A stretch of 64,000 nt of DNA from Nemania diffusa (lineage: Eukaryota; Ascomycota; Sordariomycetes; Xylariales; Xylariaceae): positions 2,666,001 through 2,730,000 of the forward strand of contig JBBPUQ010000004.1 of NCBI GenBank assembly GCA_038501195.1, read 5' to 3'. Numbering within the stretch: position 1 is the first letter of the stretch; each line of letters starts with the position of its first letter. The translations under genes were made by a program, and so were the position numbers. Positions 12,015-24,700 of this stretch are shown in pieces. The notes under the pieces were generated by a model that searched no databases, was not told where the DNA came from, and saw only the letters and a program-made list of their open reading frames with translations.

Positions 12015-14641
12015 TCATATTGGTGCCGGATTGGTTATAAAAGGGTTCCAGAATTCGCCATCCCATATACCAAAGTCGTCCGGTAGCTAGAATATGTTAG
12101 CATCGCAGTAGGGGGATATAGTCGAGGAAAGACGCTTACGGTCTGTTGGGCATCGGACGCCATCATCATATATGGCTCCGCATTGATTAGGGAACTCGGG
12201 TCGGCTTGGAAATTCAATATCTGCATCTGGCCTTCTGAGGACACCATCTGCTTTCCAGGTCAGCGCTAGTACCAATATAGAAGAGGTTATACTCACTGCC
12301 ATAGACGACATATCCTCCTGACTAATATGCATCGATTGGAGACCAGCAGCCACGATTCGTTCCAGGGCCTGCTTAACTTCTTTCTTCGGTTCATGTGCTT
12401 CGCCTTGGTATGTATAGAAAACAATCGTTAATGAGACTAAATCTTTCACATCCGTTCCTATCTCGCTAATTCGTTTGATCATAGTATCGATCACCTTTTC
12501 CACCGTCACCCTCAGGCGGGGCAAGGAAAGTAGTATTGAGCTTTTAGATGCAGCGGTACAGGCTGCTTCAATGGGCCCCGGCCCAGAACTAGATTTGCGT
12601 GGTTCTGATTCTTGTGCACTTGCGGCAGTACTTTGGATTTGTTTCATATAATAGCACACTCCAAATGAAGCATGCATGATATCTTGTCTAAGGACGAGAT
12701 GGTGCATGTGCCAAATTTGAGGGTAGTCAGGAGATAAAGGGTCCAGCTCTTCCAGGTATGATAGCAATATCATGCAGGACTTCAAATATCCAGACATAAT
12801 TTGCTGAGGAGCATCGGTACTACTCAGCGCAAAAGGCCGGTACAATGCCAGAAGCGGCCGACGGCAATTTACGTCAAGAACTGCCCGCGTTATCCACTGG
12901 TGCTGTGCGTCATTCACGTCGTTCGGGTGTTTCTGAGCCAGCACATAGCGAATATCTTCTAACGCTTGTTCCAGCTCATTTCCGATGTCGAGGATCTGTT
13001 GATAATCTTGAAGAGTATCGATTCGGTTGACTAGGTCAACGACCTTGAAACGAGTTTTTAGGGTGCTAGCAGCAAATACCTGGATACGGGAATTGGTATC
13101 TACCTCGATAGGCTTTGATGGGGGGAGCTCGATCATGTTTGGAAACAGTTCGTCATCATTGAGGTTCCTCGGGGGCCGGCAGGTAAAATCTCCTTCACGG
13201 ATGCAACTAGGCAAGCTGCACTGTATAGACATATGTATATCGAGTTCGAGGATGGTTGTCCAAAGCTTTCGCCTCTGTTCAGCCCAGAAGGGCAATATCT
13301 CACGAGAGAATTCAGACGGGTCTCGGTGCAAGCCCATGGTCATTGCCATCCGTACGAGGAGGCCGAGGTGTTGCCAGGTCTCGTGGTTTTGCGAATTCAA
13401 GACTCGCTGAGCCATAAGAGCAAGGACCTCAGTCTGCAGTGAGCTGAACTCGACAAGCTGTTTGCCCCGGAGACTGTCCAACCAAGTCCTTACTAGAGCA
13501 CAAGCAGTCGGCATGTGAATGCCTTCCCTATCGTTTTGAAACTGCCCTTTGCCGGCCCCGATGAATCGATATCCAATACACAGGATCGACAACAACTGGG
13601 GCAGGAAGTAATCGGGCTGCTGGTTGCCTTCCCAGTATTGGTTATAATGAGACATGAAGGAAGGAATATGGAGAACTCGATAGATGGTTTCAGATCTATT
13701 GATGTAGAAGTGAACCAGATGGTCACATGCAGCCTTGCTTGGCAACACATCAACCATTCGCTTCCGAATGGGTGTCATCGAGTCGACGAAGACGGAAATC
13801 GGGGATGTGGCTTTTCGATGCTCCTCTTGCACAGCTTTGTGGATTTTATATATCAGCAAGAACTGATGGAGAATGTCACCAGAGTCTCCTCGACTAAACA
13901 TGAACTCCTTTGCTTCATCGAACTACGCAGAGTTAAGTGAGTGGCGGAAACATAAGGAAAGCAGGCGACTAGAAGCTTAGCTTACCAGATTCACCAGTAC
14001 TCGTGCGCTGCTTGGCCCAAAGAAACGCGTTCGAGATTCGCCTTTGACAGTGAGCCCGCGCATCGTCAAGGCCGACGCCACTGGTCGTTGAGAACGACTC
14101 CCGCTACTTGCTTCAGTAAACGGCGAGTGTTTCTCCAGCAGAATCTGTTCAAGCCTTTCGATTCTAAGACCATAATTCTGCAAAAGCTCTGCACCTGCCA
14201 ACGGAGAGTGCGTCTCGCGAAGGTTATCATCGCAGCTCGACGGGGCGCGATTACGCTTCGACGACCGGTCAGGTATTTCAGCCTCTGACCCATCCGATAG
14301 ACTGCCTACTTCTCCATCGGCAACGTAGCGACATGATTGCTGCGACTTCTGGCACTGGGTGCAAGGCAAGAGACGATCGCACTTCAGTTTCCTTCGACGA
14401 CATCTTCATCAGATTCATCAGCATAAGAACCACCATCCACTTCCTGCCAACAGGCCATTTACTTGCGGGCCAACAAGGCGAGCCCATGTCAATTCTCGTC
14501 ACATCGCGGGCGATACACATGTAGCCCTAACACCAGAAGCCCAGGATATTTCACTCACCCTAAACAGCTCTTAACAGGGCGTGGTCGCTTCACGACACGA
14601 TGGTGCGCTAAAGCACTCCCATGCACTATGTTCTCGGCCAT
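12015..14641 (-). CDS. Zn2Cys6 transcription factor, fungal_trans type
   Basis: Exons on the minus strand: 14641-14559, 14403-13986, 13922-12297, 12247-12140, 12086-12015, giving 768 residues. Exon 1 encodes MAENIVHGSA to KSCLG. A 155-bp intron then interrupts the binuclear cluster, which continues CRRRKLKCDRLLPCTQC and QKSQQSC; all six cysteines are present (C-x2-C-x6-C, then C-x2-C-x6-C). A dimerising heptad segment (YGLRIERLEQILLEK) follows. The fungal_trans middle homology region (about 200-560) includes FYINRSETIYRVLHIPSF and GLHRDPSEF. The last exon encodes LPDDFGIWDGEFWNPF, a tail common in this class. It is a nuclear DNA-binding regulator with unknown targets. Position beside the NmrA-like gene suggests, but does not prove, local control. 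Confidence 0.88.
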
Positions 14642-17600
14642 AACAAGCGGTTTCTACCGTCAGAGTACTTGAACAACATTAACAGATGAACAAGTCTCCT
14701 CAGGGTTGGCGACTTGATTGGCGGTGTCGCGTAGATGAAATGACAAGAAAGTGTCAGCAGAAGTGTCAGCAGTACAGAAGCGAGAATGCAGCAAACGAAG
14801 CGAAGCAGCAGCAGCGAGAGAGCTCCATTACCATTAAATATCAAAAACAAAAACAAAAAAAAGTGTGTACACCATAATACCAGGATGAGTGAGGTTCGAA
14901 ATGATACCGTAGGTAGCTTGCATATATATATACCTACACCGCAAGACTATGGGTGATTATATAGCACTACTTCCAGGCCGTCTTAGGTGCATATATAGTT
15001 ACAGAGATGCCTGGATAGGTGCTGTGTATGAGATGCTTACAGGCAACTAACCCAACAGGTTGGGTTAGCACGTGACCTGGATCGTTTACCACCCAATATG
15101 TCGCCAATCTGTAGCTTCATCATGGCTAAATTATTTACATACGCAAATGCATACTGAGTAGACCAGACGCGTAGACGTCATAAATCAACTCGACCATGAG
15201 ATAGGTAATTTTCTCCTTCAGGGATTCCTCACTTGAGATAGGCAGATACACAGTGTTCCTGATTTGGCATTGGCCCGCTGGTCCTATTCTCGCCCAGTCC
15301 TCAACATGTCGGAGTCCTAGACACAGAGAATAGGTAGTGAGAGCAATGATGCTGTATGCAACGACGTGGTAACTCATACCGCCTAAACTATGTCATCAGT
15401 TTCTTCAGATTCATCATCACCCCTTCGCCACCTCTGTCGAAATAATAATAGCGGCCAATGCGGTTGAAAGTGTATGAAGGTCCTACATCGGAGGCCAAAA
15501 CTCAGGTCGCTAATACGCAGCCAGGCTTCCACAACAATGTAAGGGCAAGGCAACGGAAGAAATCCAATACAAGGACCTCTGCGCTGGCTGCAGGCATAAC
15601 GCCCATCATTGAGCCAACGAGAAAGAACACAGCCAAAGCAAGACAACACCCACATCCCGTCTCATCATCAAGCCCTAAGATGTGATGTGTGGCTCAACCC
15701 GCGTGGTCTCTTGTAAAGGCTCGATGACAACATCAATCTACAGAATTATTGTCATCGCCCCGCATAGGGGAAGCCACTGCATACATACATGCCCAGCCCT
15801 CCTATATCTCGTTGTGCGAACTTCGGAGACATGGGGCTGCTCGTCCTCTTTCCATACACACTTCGCCTCGTCGTCTATAAATAGTGCTCGTATTTTACAT
15901 CACCAGGATCCCTTAACAATTTGAGTGGTCTAGCAATAGGTTTACTCATTCATAATTCGCAGATGATAAAAAATAAGGTTAATGCTTGTACCATGTCCGT
16001 CGACATATCACTGCACCCTTCGCCCTTACAGAAACAAGCAATAGGTCGATGCATAAAAAGGACGAGAAGGCCACACTGAAGAATTTTAGGTGCCCACAAC
16101 AATCATCTAGGTAATCAACAAAAGAAGAACTGTCATACACGCGATTGTTATTATTTACGGCAAGCCGAGAATACTACGCATAACTATCAGAATTTCAAAT
16201 ACCTACGCCACTTTCAGCTCTATGTTCATTAAATGGCTTGCTGGCACCAACAGGAGATAGATTCATAATTAGAAAATCTACTAAGCGGAGTGCGTCTTTG
16301 TACGCCACTCAACCTCCCTTTCGCTCGCTCAATTCTTATAAACGCGAGGCGTTGCACAGTTATCATTCGAAGATCTAGCTGAATCCCTCCATGCGACTAG
16401 TAACATGAGCTACACAAAGAGTTTTCGGGGTATCAGTATGCAACTGCCTATACTTCGGATTAGGTTTAACAGCTTTCAATATATTTTCTTATAATTGCGA
16501 AAAGTTCTCCTGTCTGTGCAGTATAAGCTTGTCACTGCGTATGCAGTTTTTATCTATATCAGAGCCGCTACATATACTGTCTTAGAATCAACTTGAACGT
16601 TACATGAACCCCGTTCCCCTAAACACGAACCATACTTTCTTGAACACTTCATTTACCTCTTATATTCTCAAGGAGATGTAACACGATGTGTAACACGATG
16701 AGACGTATCCCAAATGATTACAATCCGAAAGTATATAGAACAGGATAAAAGCTTAGCCAAGAAAGCAATAGCACCAACGAACCTACGCTGAAGGCTCTTC
16801 AATCTGTAACGTAGCCTGAAATCCCGCAGCTGACAGCAAATAAAAATGCACTATGGCCTTCAGCGAAGGTCCAGGTCCTAGTGGGTGCTGGTCATGTTGT
16901 CGCGATAACCACAGACAGCGTGTCTGCCCGCCAGGCTGGACATGGCGACCCCAGGGCATCCGTACCACCGCAATGACTTCGTCTCTCTCATCTGAAATGC
17001 CTATCGGCTTTGGAACGCCGGCCGCGCGCGATGTGCCGGGTGAGCCGCTCCGCGAGAGCCCCAATCTCGTATATGGGCACAGTATAGTAACTAGCCTGCA
17101 AGCAACAGTTAGTAGTATCGGTCATCTATCGGTAATTATTGCGGTTCTTATACAACAACAGCCATTCACTACATATATGTACTTTAAGTTCCATATTAGA
17201 GAACAGCGAAAACCTGATACCGCAGCTTCTTATTAATAACACTCTATTAATATCCATCTCTTAGTCAGCTCTTAACCTTTCACTACTCTTCCATTTTTTC
17301 CTCATAGTCTCGGGTTTGCTTTATTTTTCAGTATACCATTGATATAAAGTTTTCTGAGAAAAAGGGATGACCATTGAGGCCGCCGTATACTGGCATCTAT
17401 CACATAGAACCGTTCAAGGACAGTACTCTCTAGATCAAAGCTTTATAAATACGAAGGGGAGAGGGGAAATATTATATAGAATAGGTTCTTCCCGACTCGG
17501 AACTTACCGTTAGCTAACCTCTTCAACCATCGTAGCTATTCCCGACCCTCTCTCCCCATCAGGCTTTTCCAACATCGACCGAATTCGGCACATGAGCCTT

Positions 17601-17988
17601 GTATAACCGGAGAAAACACTCTACTCAGACAGTTCACTAAAGCTGAGTTATAAACAGCCACAACTTCTCAGAGAAGATGCAGCTGTAAAGCACTAAGGCC
17701 CAAGGTCCAGGTATTGCATAGTTCGCGTGCCGTCTATGGCTAGTATGTTTATGTCCATCGTAAATTCATCGGCCTAGAATTTCCCAACTCCAAACCATTC
17801 ATCAAACAAGCAATCAGCTAACCAACCAACTAATCATAATAGCCCACCCATCGATATCTTCGTATGAGAATATCCCTTGAGCATATTGCGTGTTCGCACT
17901 AATTCCCCCTACTATATCGCAGCATCAGGTATAGAGGGTACCCTTCCATATCCCGCCCTCTCCTCAGATGCAAGAGGAAGTGTAACTT
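14642..17988. other. Intergenic, about 3.3 kb, no confident gene
   Basis: The first part is the regulator's promoter. Segments 15383-15685 and 16783-17236 show richer G+C and short open frames on both strands, but none has a recognisable domain, a start with context, or splice signals that join it into a gene; they may be decayed fragments. The rest is A/T-leaning with no clear repeat beyond scattered TACCTA-type hexamers. Confidence 0.5.
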
Positions 17989-18471
17989 CTACTCAGGCAG
18001 CTCAATGCTCTTGGTCTCACCATCCACCTCGCCCGAGTTTACTTTCTTGCCCGTCTTCTTGATTGTCTTCAGCACAGTCTCGTAGTCGAGGCCCGGGGAT
18101 GCGACAACGACAGCTTCTTGCTTCTCGAGGGATACGTCGTAGCTCTCGACGCCTGTTTCAGTTCCAAAGAAATGGTTAGTCAATTGCGGCGCAGAAGCGG
18201 ATAATTAGGTGAGGGTACAGCTAGCTGCCTGAGGCAGATAGGCAGGCAGGTAGGTAGCAAGGTAGTAAAAAGAGGGATAGCCTCAGATGAGACAGTGTAA
18301 CGTTCGAAGAAACGAGATTCGATAGAAGATGGTTAGAAAAGATGATGGGGACTAGGGAGGACAGGAGGAAAACAACGCACCTTCTAGCTTTCCCAGGACG
18401 CGGTTAATGGCGCCAGAGCAGCCACCGCAGCTCATGGTGACGTTGAACTTGTAAGTGTGTGTGTCAGCCAT
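17989..18471 (-). CDS. ATX1: ATX1-type copper metallochaperone
   Basis: Two exons, 18471-18381 and 18152-17989, separated by a 228-bp intron (GTGCGT donor), give 84 residues, a little above yeast Atx1 (73). It is one heavy-metal-associated domain: NVTMSCGGCSGAINRVL carries the Cu(I)-binding MxCxxC loop (Met13, Cys15, Cys18), followed by VESYDVSLEKQEAVVV and VLKTIKKTGKKV, where Lys residues face the partner ATPase. Family role: cytosolic delivery of Cu(I) to the Golgi copper ATPase (Ccc2/ATP7 type) and protection from oxidants. The start codon is the only ATG before the metal loop. The gene is isolated in a gene-poor stretch. Confidence 0.93.
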
Positions 18472-19473
18472 TATGATGGTAATGTGGTGTCGTTTGCGTA
18501 TGCTTCGGCGGGGTGGTTCTATGCAGAACAATCAAGACTGTCGCAACGGTGGATTTATGTAGGTATGTGTAGCTGTGTGTCGTTTGTGTGACTGTGAGGT
18601 ATAAATGCGAGGTATGGATCAAGGCAGTCGTCAGAGGATGGAGAAGAGGCCACGCTATTTAATTGTTTGATGCAGTCTTGCGTGCTACCTCGGAAGGCGG
18701 TCGTCAGGTCGGTACCTACCTAGCTACTGCGTAGATTAATAATGCGATTAACTTACAGTAGGGAGCGAGAGAGGGGCTTACCCGGAACCCCTCCATAAGC
18801 TCCTTTTGTACTCTACAGTGCGGCGCATCTGGTCACGTCACTGTACACTCCGGCCATGGTTACAATACCCCTTATAAATACCCTAAACAGCAAATAGTGC
18901 ACAGTATTATCCACGGACTGTACGTACCCCTTGGCTTCTGCTTCGGCTCTCGCGTACGCTGTCCAAAGATACAGTGAAACTTGAGCAAGTTTCTCCTTGT
19001 GCTTCGTAATCCTCGGCTGAAACTAGCAGCGTGGCTGGTCAGGCATTTGGTTACCATTACCATTGATATTGCGAGGAAATAACTTGCTCATTACTCAAAA
19101 TACCTAGCGCTCCTAGATTCCAAGGGGCCTCTGTAACCGACTATTCGTGTATAGCCTGAACCAGTGAGAGTACCTTAGGTAAGTAGTCATAGGTATGTAG
19201 GTAATACCTAGTCTACCGAATACCAAATATAGCATTTGAATCGCAGCGCAGATGATCTGCCCCAACTCCCCAAGGTTCCTGGTTTGCGCATGGCAGACCC
19301 TGCAATAAGCCGCCTTGGCGCATCCATCATGCGCTCTCATGCCCAACCCAACGTGGTAGATAAATCTACCTATGGTCCCTGTCTAGTGTATGTATACATG
19401 TACCTATGTATATGAAGTAGATACCTATGCGCTCTTGCATTTCGCATCTACCTACTGTAATCATCGCGACTTT
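18472..19473. other. Intergenic, 1.0 kb
   Basis: Holds the ATX1 promoter (leader with GTGTGT and TGTGTGTG runs near 18450-18600) and the 3' flank of the Rqc1 gene. TACCTA/TAGGTA motifs cluster at 19180-19210 and 19400-19455. No gene is seen. Confidence 0.55.
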
Positions 19474-21732
19474 TTAAGGATCCCGGATTAGAGCTGGCAA
19501 TTCGTCATCACTCATATCTTCGGTCGCGTGATCTTCGCCGTTGGGAATCAGCTCCGGCATCTCTGAATCTGAATCGGTTCCCCACGCCCCGGGCATCCTA
19601 TTCTCTAGCTCGGAATCTGCCAAGTTCCAGCGGTCGTTGAGAGGCTCGTTGTCGCCGTCGCTTCCATCCCCGCCTCTCGTCCTCCTGATAAGAAGTAGAT
19701 CCATCATGGCTTGAAGAAGACCTTGTCCAGCCCCGTACCCCCCGGCATCGCCTGCTTCGTCCTCCCCCTCATTCCCCTCATCATCCTCGTTGCCGTCGCC
19801 GCCTAGGTTAGCTTCCGTTATTGCTTCTTCAAGAAAGGCCTCGAATTCTGGTGGTGCACCGCCTTGCCTCACGCGGGCAAGGACCCGGCGCAGCGCCACT
19901 TCATCCTCTGGGATCTCAAAACTGTACAATAATTCATCTCGCCTTGGCGTCATCCAAGGTTGCCGCTGGGAATCATAAGAAAATATGTTGTCTTCTTTCA
20001 ATGGCGGAACAGGATCAAACTCCCAGTTCGGCGATGTACTAAGCAAGCCATCTGGAACATGACCCATCAAGGAGGGTGTGTTATCCAAGTAGACAAACCT
20101 TGCAACGTTCCGTCCAACCACTGGTGGGAAGCCAAAAGTCGGGAAATCCGGCTTCTTTGCTTCGCAAGCCGCCTCTTTTAGCAAACCTGTAGCTTGTGCG
20201 TTGTCCCATAAATTCTTCGTTTGGTGTATGTACAGTTCTACAAAGAGTTCCTCGTGGCCATCGCGAGTTTGCATGCCCCATATTGCCTTGGGCACATCAA
20301 GGTTAAGTGCCTTGTAGAGACTGCTGTAGAGCCAGGGGAGCCGTTCCATACCTTCGAGTAGGAGAGCCTTGGCGCCAGCCGCGTCCTTCTGTTGAAGCCT
20401 CGCTAGCACCAATGTCTGTCGAATATAGTCTTGCGCCGTGTCCCAGTTGTCGAAAATTTCCGTGTCACAGAAGTCTATAAACCATTTTGATTCGTGTGCT
20501 CGGATAGCCATCGGATGTATGAAGTGTATCATGCCGTAAGGGTCATTTAAATCCATGCTAAACAACAACTTGGCCCACTCCAAAGCGGTTCTATACGTCC
20601 CTTTCATTACCAAATTCTTAAGGTAGTGGTAGCCGGCCAGCCAGAATTGCCTGTTTTCCGGTCGCCTGAAGTCAAGCCTGGCCTTACCCTCTTCCATTTT
20701 CTGTCGAAAAGTGGAGAGGGCAACACGGCCAAATGTAAATAGAGCCCGCTCGCATAGATCAGCCGAGAGAGCTGAGTTCTGGTCTTGTTTGGCGACCTTG
20801 CTGACTTGGATGAGGGTGGAAATATGGTACGGGTGAAGATGCAGAAGGTGTACAAGCTGCATAGGATCAAGCATCTGGACCATGTGGAAGAATTCCTGTT
20901 CCAATTTATTGTAATTTTCGTCATGGGCAAATCCAAACTCAACCGTCCCAGCCATTAATTGGCCTGCTACTGGCCCTTCCTGAAGCTGTCTCATAGTAAG
21001 ACCCTCTGTAGAGGCACGCGGCCATGAATCTTTTCCCGGCAAAAACGGATTCCTGCGAAGCGTTACCTCGAGCAAGGTCTTGCCTGGCTGTCCTTTAAGG
21101 AAGGTCTCTAAATCGACCTGCTGTGGGATCTGCCGTGGGCGCTGGGTGCGCGCACGTTCCTCGTTCTCCTCGTTCAGCGCGGCGGCAATTGCCTCCCGAC
21201 CAAAAAGGTTACGCATTTCGTTCACGACCTTTAGGTGGTTGGTATTTATACGAAGAAGTTCGCATATCCGCTCGAAGGCTACCGATGGGGCGGTGGCCGC
21301 TTGCGAGCCACCAGGAACACCGGTCTTCTTATTAGCTAGACTGAGTTCCCGAAGGGCTTCATCGATATCATCGGTGGTGGTTCGCGTAGGTGTGTCCGTT
21401 CTCGATGACGGAGCGGCAGAAGCATCAGGCTTCTTTCCCTTCTTCTTTTTCTTCTTGTTTTTCTTTGATGAGCTACTGGGGGTCTCTACGCGGACAGCGC
21501 TTTCGGCAGGGCGCGACGAGGTTTCGGTGGGTTCGATTTCGTTGTCTTCGTCATCGTCGGCTTCGTCATCTTGGCCCCCTAAGGCCGCAAACCCTGAGAA
21601 TACACTCGGCTTAGCTCTCTTGATAGGGGCCTCATATTCGCTCTCGTCCGAGTCGTTGTTGGGGGCGCTCGGTGCGTGAAACTTCTCTAGTTCTCGCTGC
21701 TTTTGAAGCTTGCGCAGCTGTCGACTGGACAT
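19474..21732 (-). CDS. Ribosome quality control factor Rqc1/TCF25
   Basis: A single-exon gene of 752 residues. Family role: Rqc1 works with Ltn1, Rqc2 and Cdc48 on stalled 60S subunits, promoting ubiquitination and extraction of the incomplete chain; the animal homologue is TCF25/Nulp1. The N-terminus MSSRQLRKLQKQRELEKF, an acidic stretch (DDEADDDEDNEIEP) and a lysine run (KKNKKKKKKGKK, about 90-100) match the disordered basic/acidic head of the family. The Tcf25 domain covers about 230-600, with HLHPYHISTLIQVSK and YHYLKNLVMKGTYRTALEWAKLL. The tail is strongly acidic. The frame is open for 83 more codons upstream, but the family starts at MSSRQ, so 21732 is preferred. Confidence 0.92.
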   Translation of the reverse strand: MSSRQLRKLQKQRELEKFHAPSAPNNDSDESEYEAPIKRAKPSVFSGFAALGGQDDEADDDEDNEIEPTETSSRPAESAVRVETPSSSSKKNKKKKKKGKKPDASAAPSSRTDTPTRTTTDDIDEALRELSLANKKTGVPGGSQAATAPSVAFERICELLRINTNHLKVVNEMRNLFGREAIAAALNEENEERARTQRPRQIPQQVDLETFLKGQPGKTLLEVTLRRNPFLPGKDSWPRASTEGLTMRQLQEGPVAGQLMAGTVEFGFAHDENYNKLEQEFFHMVQMLDPMQLVHLLHLHPYHISTLIQVSKVAKQDQNSALSADLCERALFTFGRVALSTFRQKMEEGKARLDFRRPENRQFWLAGYHYLKNLVMKGTYRTALEWAKLLFSMDLNDPYGMIHFIHPMAIRAHESKWFIDFCDTEIFDNWDTAQDYIRQTLVLARLQQKDAAGAKALLLEGMERLPWLYSSLYKALNLDVPKAIWGMQTRDGHEELFVELYIHQTKNLWDNAQATGLLKEAACEAKKPDFPTFGFPPVVGRNVARFVYLDNTPSLMGHVPDGLLSTSPNWEFDPVPPLKEDNIFSYDSQRQPWMTPRRDELLYSFEIPEDEVALRRVLARVRQGGAPPEFEAFLEEAITEANLGGDGNEDDEGNEGEDEAGDAGGYGAGQGLLQAMMDLLLIRRTRGGDGSDGDNEPLNDRWNLADSELENRMPGAWGTDSDSEMPELIPNGEDHATEDMSDDELPALIRDP

Positions 21733-24700
21733 TATGAATGCTGGCTTTCCAATTCCCAACAGTGGTAATATATGTCTGCTGATTGAATACAGATATGTAT
21801 CGAGGATCTCCGAATATTGAGAGCAGTGCTTGACGTTATGTGCAAACAGAAATAGTTCAAAGATGAAGAGGCAATGATGGAGGGGTAGATAAATGATGCA
21901 ACTCTGTTCCGGGGGGTCGCCACTAGTCTGCAGAATACAAGCGCTAAATGTAACCGCTGTGTCACTCGCCGAATCTCCCAAGACAGACTACCTAGGTACC
22001 CAGTTATTGCTGAACACTGTGTACCTAGCCCTCTTCTAGACCACCTAGATCGGTAGTACAGTGAGTCACAGAAAGTGTAGATACTCTATAATTATATATG
22101 TAGTCACTTAACTATTTAAGTAATTTGTAGATTTTCCAAGTTTGCGCGCCAGCTCCTCGAAATTTGATTAAATTTTTTTCGGAATGAATCCAGGAACGTT
22201 TCCTTTTTGTTACGCAAATTTCAAGTTACTTAGGTAGGTACCTAGTATTCGTTAAATAATTTGTCTAGAGTATCTGTACACCCTCGTGCACACCTAGCTT
22301 CCCAGTTACGATTATCCAAGTACTTACTAACTACCTCCCTACTACCAGCTAGACATAGCAGCCTTAGGCAGTTATAACAACGATAAAGACAAAAGTATAG
22401 TAAAGTTTACACCTTAAGCTATCATGTCCTTATAAGGGAATAGCCATTAGTATCGCGTATTATAGGTAAGAAGCCTATCTTGTTATTGCTCTCACACTGG
22501 GAACAGCGCAATTGAACCGGCGATTAACTTAGCCAGAATGTCTTATATATTCCGGTAACAAGTAGTCACTACGCGTAACTATTTACCTGCCATGCTAAGA
22601 ATAATCGGAATGCGCCCTCGCGAGTGGGAAGACACTGTATATATTTCTTATCGTTAAACTTTTAGATTTATTAATATAAATCGCTCTTTTTAGTTCAAGT
22701 ACCAGCTATAACAGTTCATATTTAGAAACTGTCATTATTTTCTAGTTTGAACTGTGAGATACTATCATGCTTTTAATATCTGCGGTTGTATTAAATATAA
22801 AGAACCTATGCTTATCATGCGATATTCTTGCTAGTCTTAACATCTGTCGTTGTAATCTAGTGACAACGGTCCTAGGTAACTACAGTACATGGGATGTACT
22901 GCTTGGCGTATAACGATTTGTAAGCGCTGTAATGAGGTTATCATGAGACTCTATGCTCTGGCCACAAAAGGTTTTACCAAAAGAATGAAGGTAGAATATA
23001 CGTAGTAGTTATAAAAAATGATAGATGATATAATTACATATAACTTGGGGCGATCATGCACCTCAGTGCGCAGGGGCACACTAACAATCCAACTCAAAAC
23101 CTAGGCCTTTTCTAAGCTATGCAGTATTATCTAGGGGTTTGAGATATACTCGGTCTACTTTAACCTAGTTAACACATAAGCAGAGCTCGCCCAAGTTGCC
23201 TACTTATGTACACATTGTTGTAGTATTAACGATAGACAGTAGCTTTCATAAAATATGATCCTAGCTTTCTAATGTCTGTAAGTTGCCGCTCGTCACCTTT
23301 TACCTTTTAACTCGAACATATTTACTTCTCAGTGCCTAATAAATAGCTGCATACTCTTAAGGTGCGAGAGATAACTTTCCCTGCACATTTCAAAAAGAAA
23401 AAGGGAAATGAGAGGTAGATAGAAGTAGTTATGCCTCGGGGACGCGAGGAACTATCGAAACTTATAGATCTAACAGTCAAATTCATTTACATGTCGTTAC
23501 TACTAATTATCTCTTATATTTACAAATACCTAGTTTTTATATCTGTTTTCATCTATGCCACCGATTCCTCTTTGAAGTATGTTTAAAATTTAAGCCATGT
23601 TTTCTGAACTAGGGCTTGTATACTTGTCACGGTCTCATATATAAGACTTGCAAACGGTCAAGGTTCCCACCTTAGCAACGTTATACTTTTGGTAGTGTCG
23701 TGGTTTAGCGTTGCAGTTCTATTCCGTGACAATACTATACTGCGTAACTATCTCGGCTTCTACTATTGACTCAAGTTCATAGAGCCTACAGAATACCTAG
23801 CCTAAGTTTGACAGCCCACATTTGTTACGACCTTATATATAAGTCAGTGTAAGGTGTCAGGGTCTCAACTTGACGATTTCCTACTTTCGGTAGTATCGTG
23901 GCATAGTGTTGCAGTTCTTGTGAAAACTCTACAACTTCAATAAAAACCAGCGTTAAATATTACAACAAGATTGTATAACTAGGTGGCTCACGTGCCACTC
24001 ATGAACAACGCGCTCTCTAGTTTTGCATCTTGAAATAAGTAAAATAAAATTAATAATTCACGATTAATAAGGAATGGAGGTTCATGTGCGAGTGTCTGTA
24101 GAGGGACATATTGATAACATTAATTACTTAGGTATATAGCACCATAGAAGTAGAAGGTAGTGGAGTACCTTTGAGGGATCAATTATCCTTATTATATAAA
24201 TACGGTATGATGATGTATTAGTTTAAGTATTAGGTCTTGGGTAGTGATATATGGCTAAGATAAATCTGATTGCTAAAGGATACAGAACGGTGAGGATGGT
24301 TATCAATATAAATCTTTCTACTTAAACAAGTAACTATATGAGAACGAATCTAGCTTCATACGTAAACATAGCTGTAAGATTTTAAAATTGATCATCCTCT
24401 CCCCGGGGCGAAATCATGTATATCGCTCGCTTCTTATAACACCATCGAACTATAGACCAGACTACTATGACGAGTATGTTTCTCAGGATCTTGTGTCGTC
24501 CAATGAGGTCTAGAACATGAGTGAGGAGTTAGTTTGAGGACTTCTCTTAAATGGGTCTTCAGGAAAAATTGCCAATAAGTATATGTAGTCAACAAGTAAC
24601 TAACTGACACAAAGAACATACAGGTAGCACTTAATCGCCCAATTAGACAAGACAACCGACTCGCGGGTAGAGTTCTAGATCCTCCATGCAGGATTGGTGG

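Noticed and set aside
14278..14520. 80-residue minus ORF over the zinc cluster
   Set aside because: It is a shadow frame crossing the 155-bp intron; the correct frame gives all six cysteines.
15383..15685. Small gene on either strand
   Set aside because: No domain, no supporting splice sites and equally open frames on both strands.
21733..21981. Longer N-terminus of the Rqc1/TCF25 ORF
   Set aside because: The extra 83 codons look like leader sequence; the family begins at MSSRQLRK.
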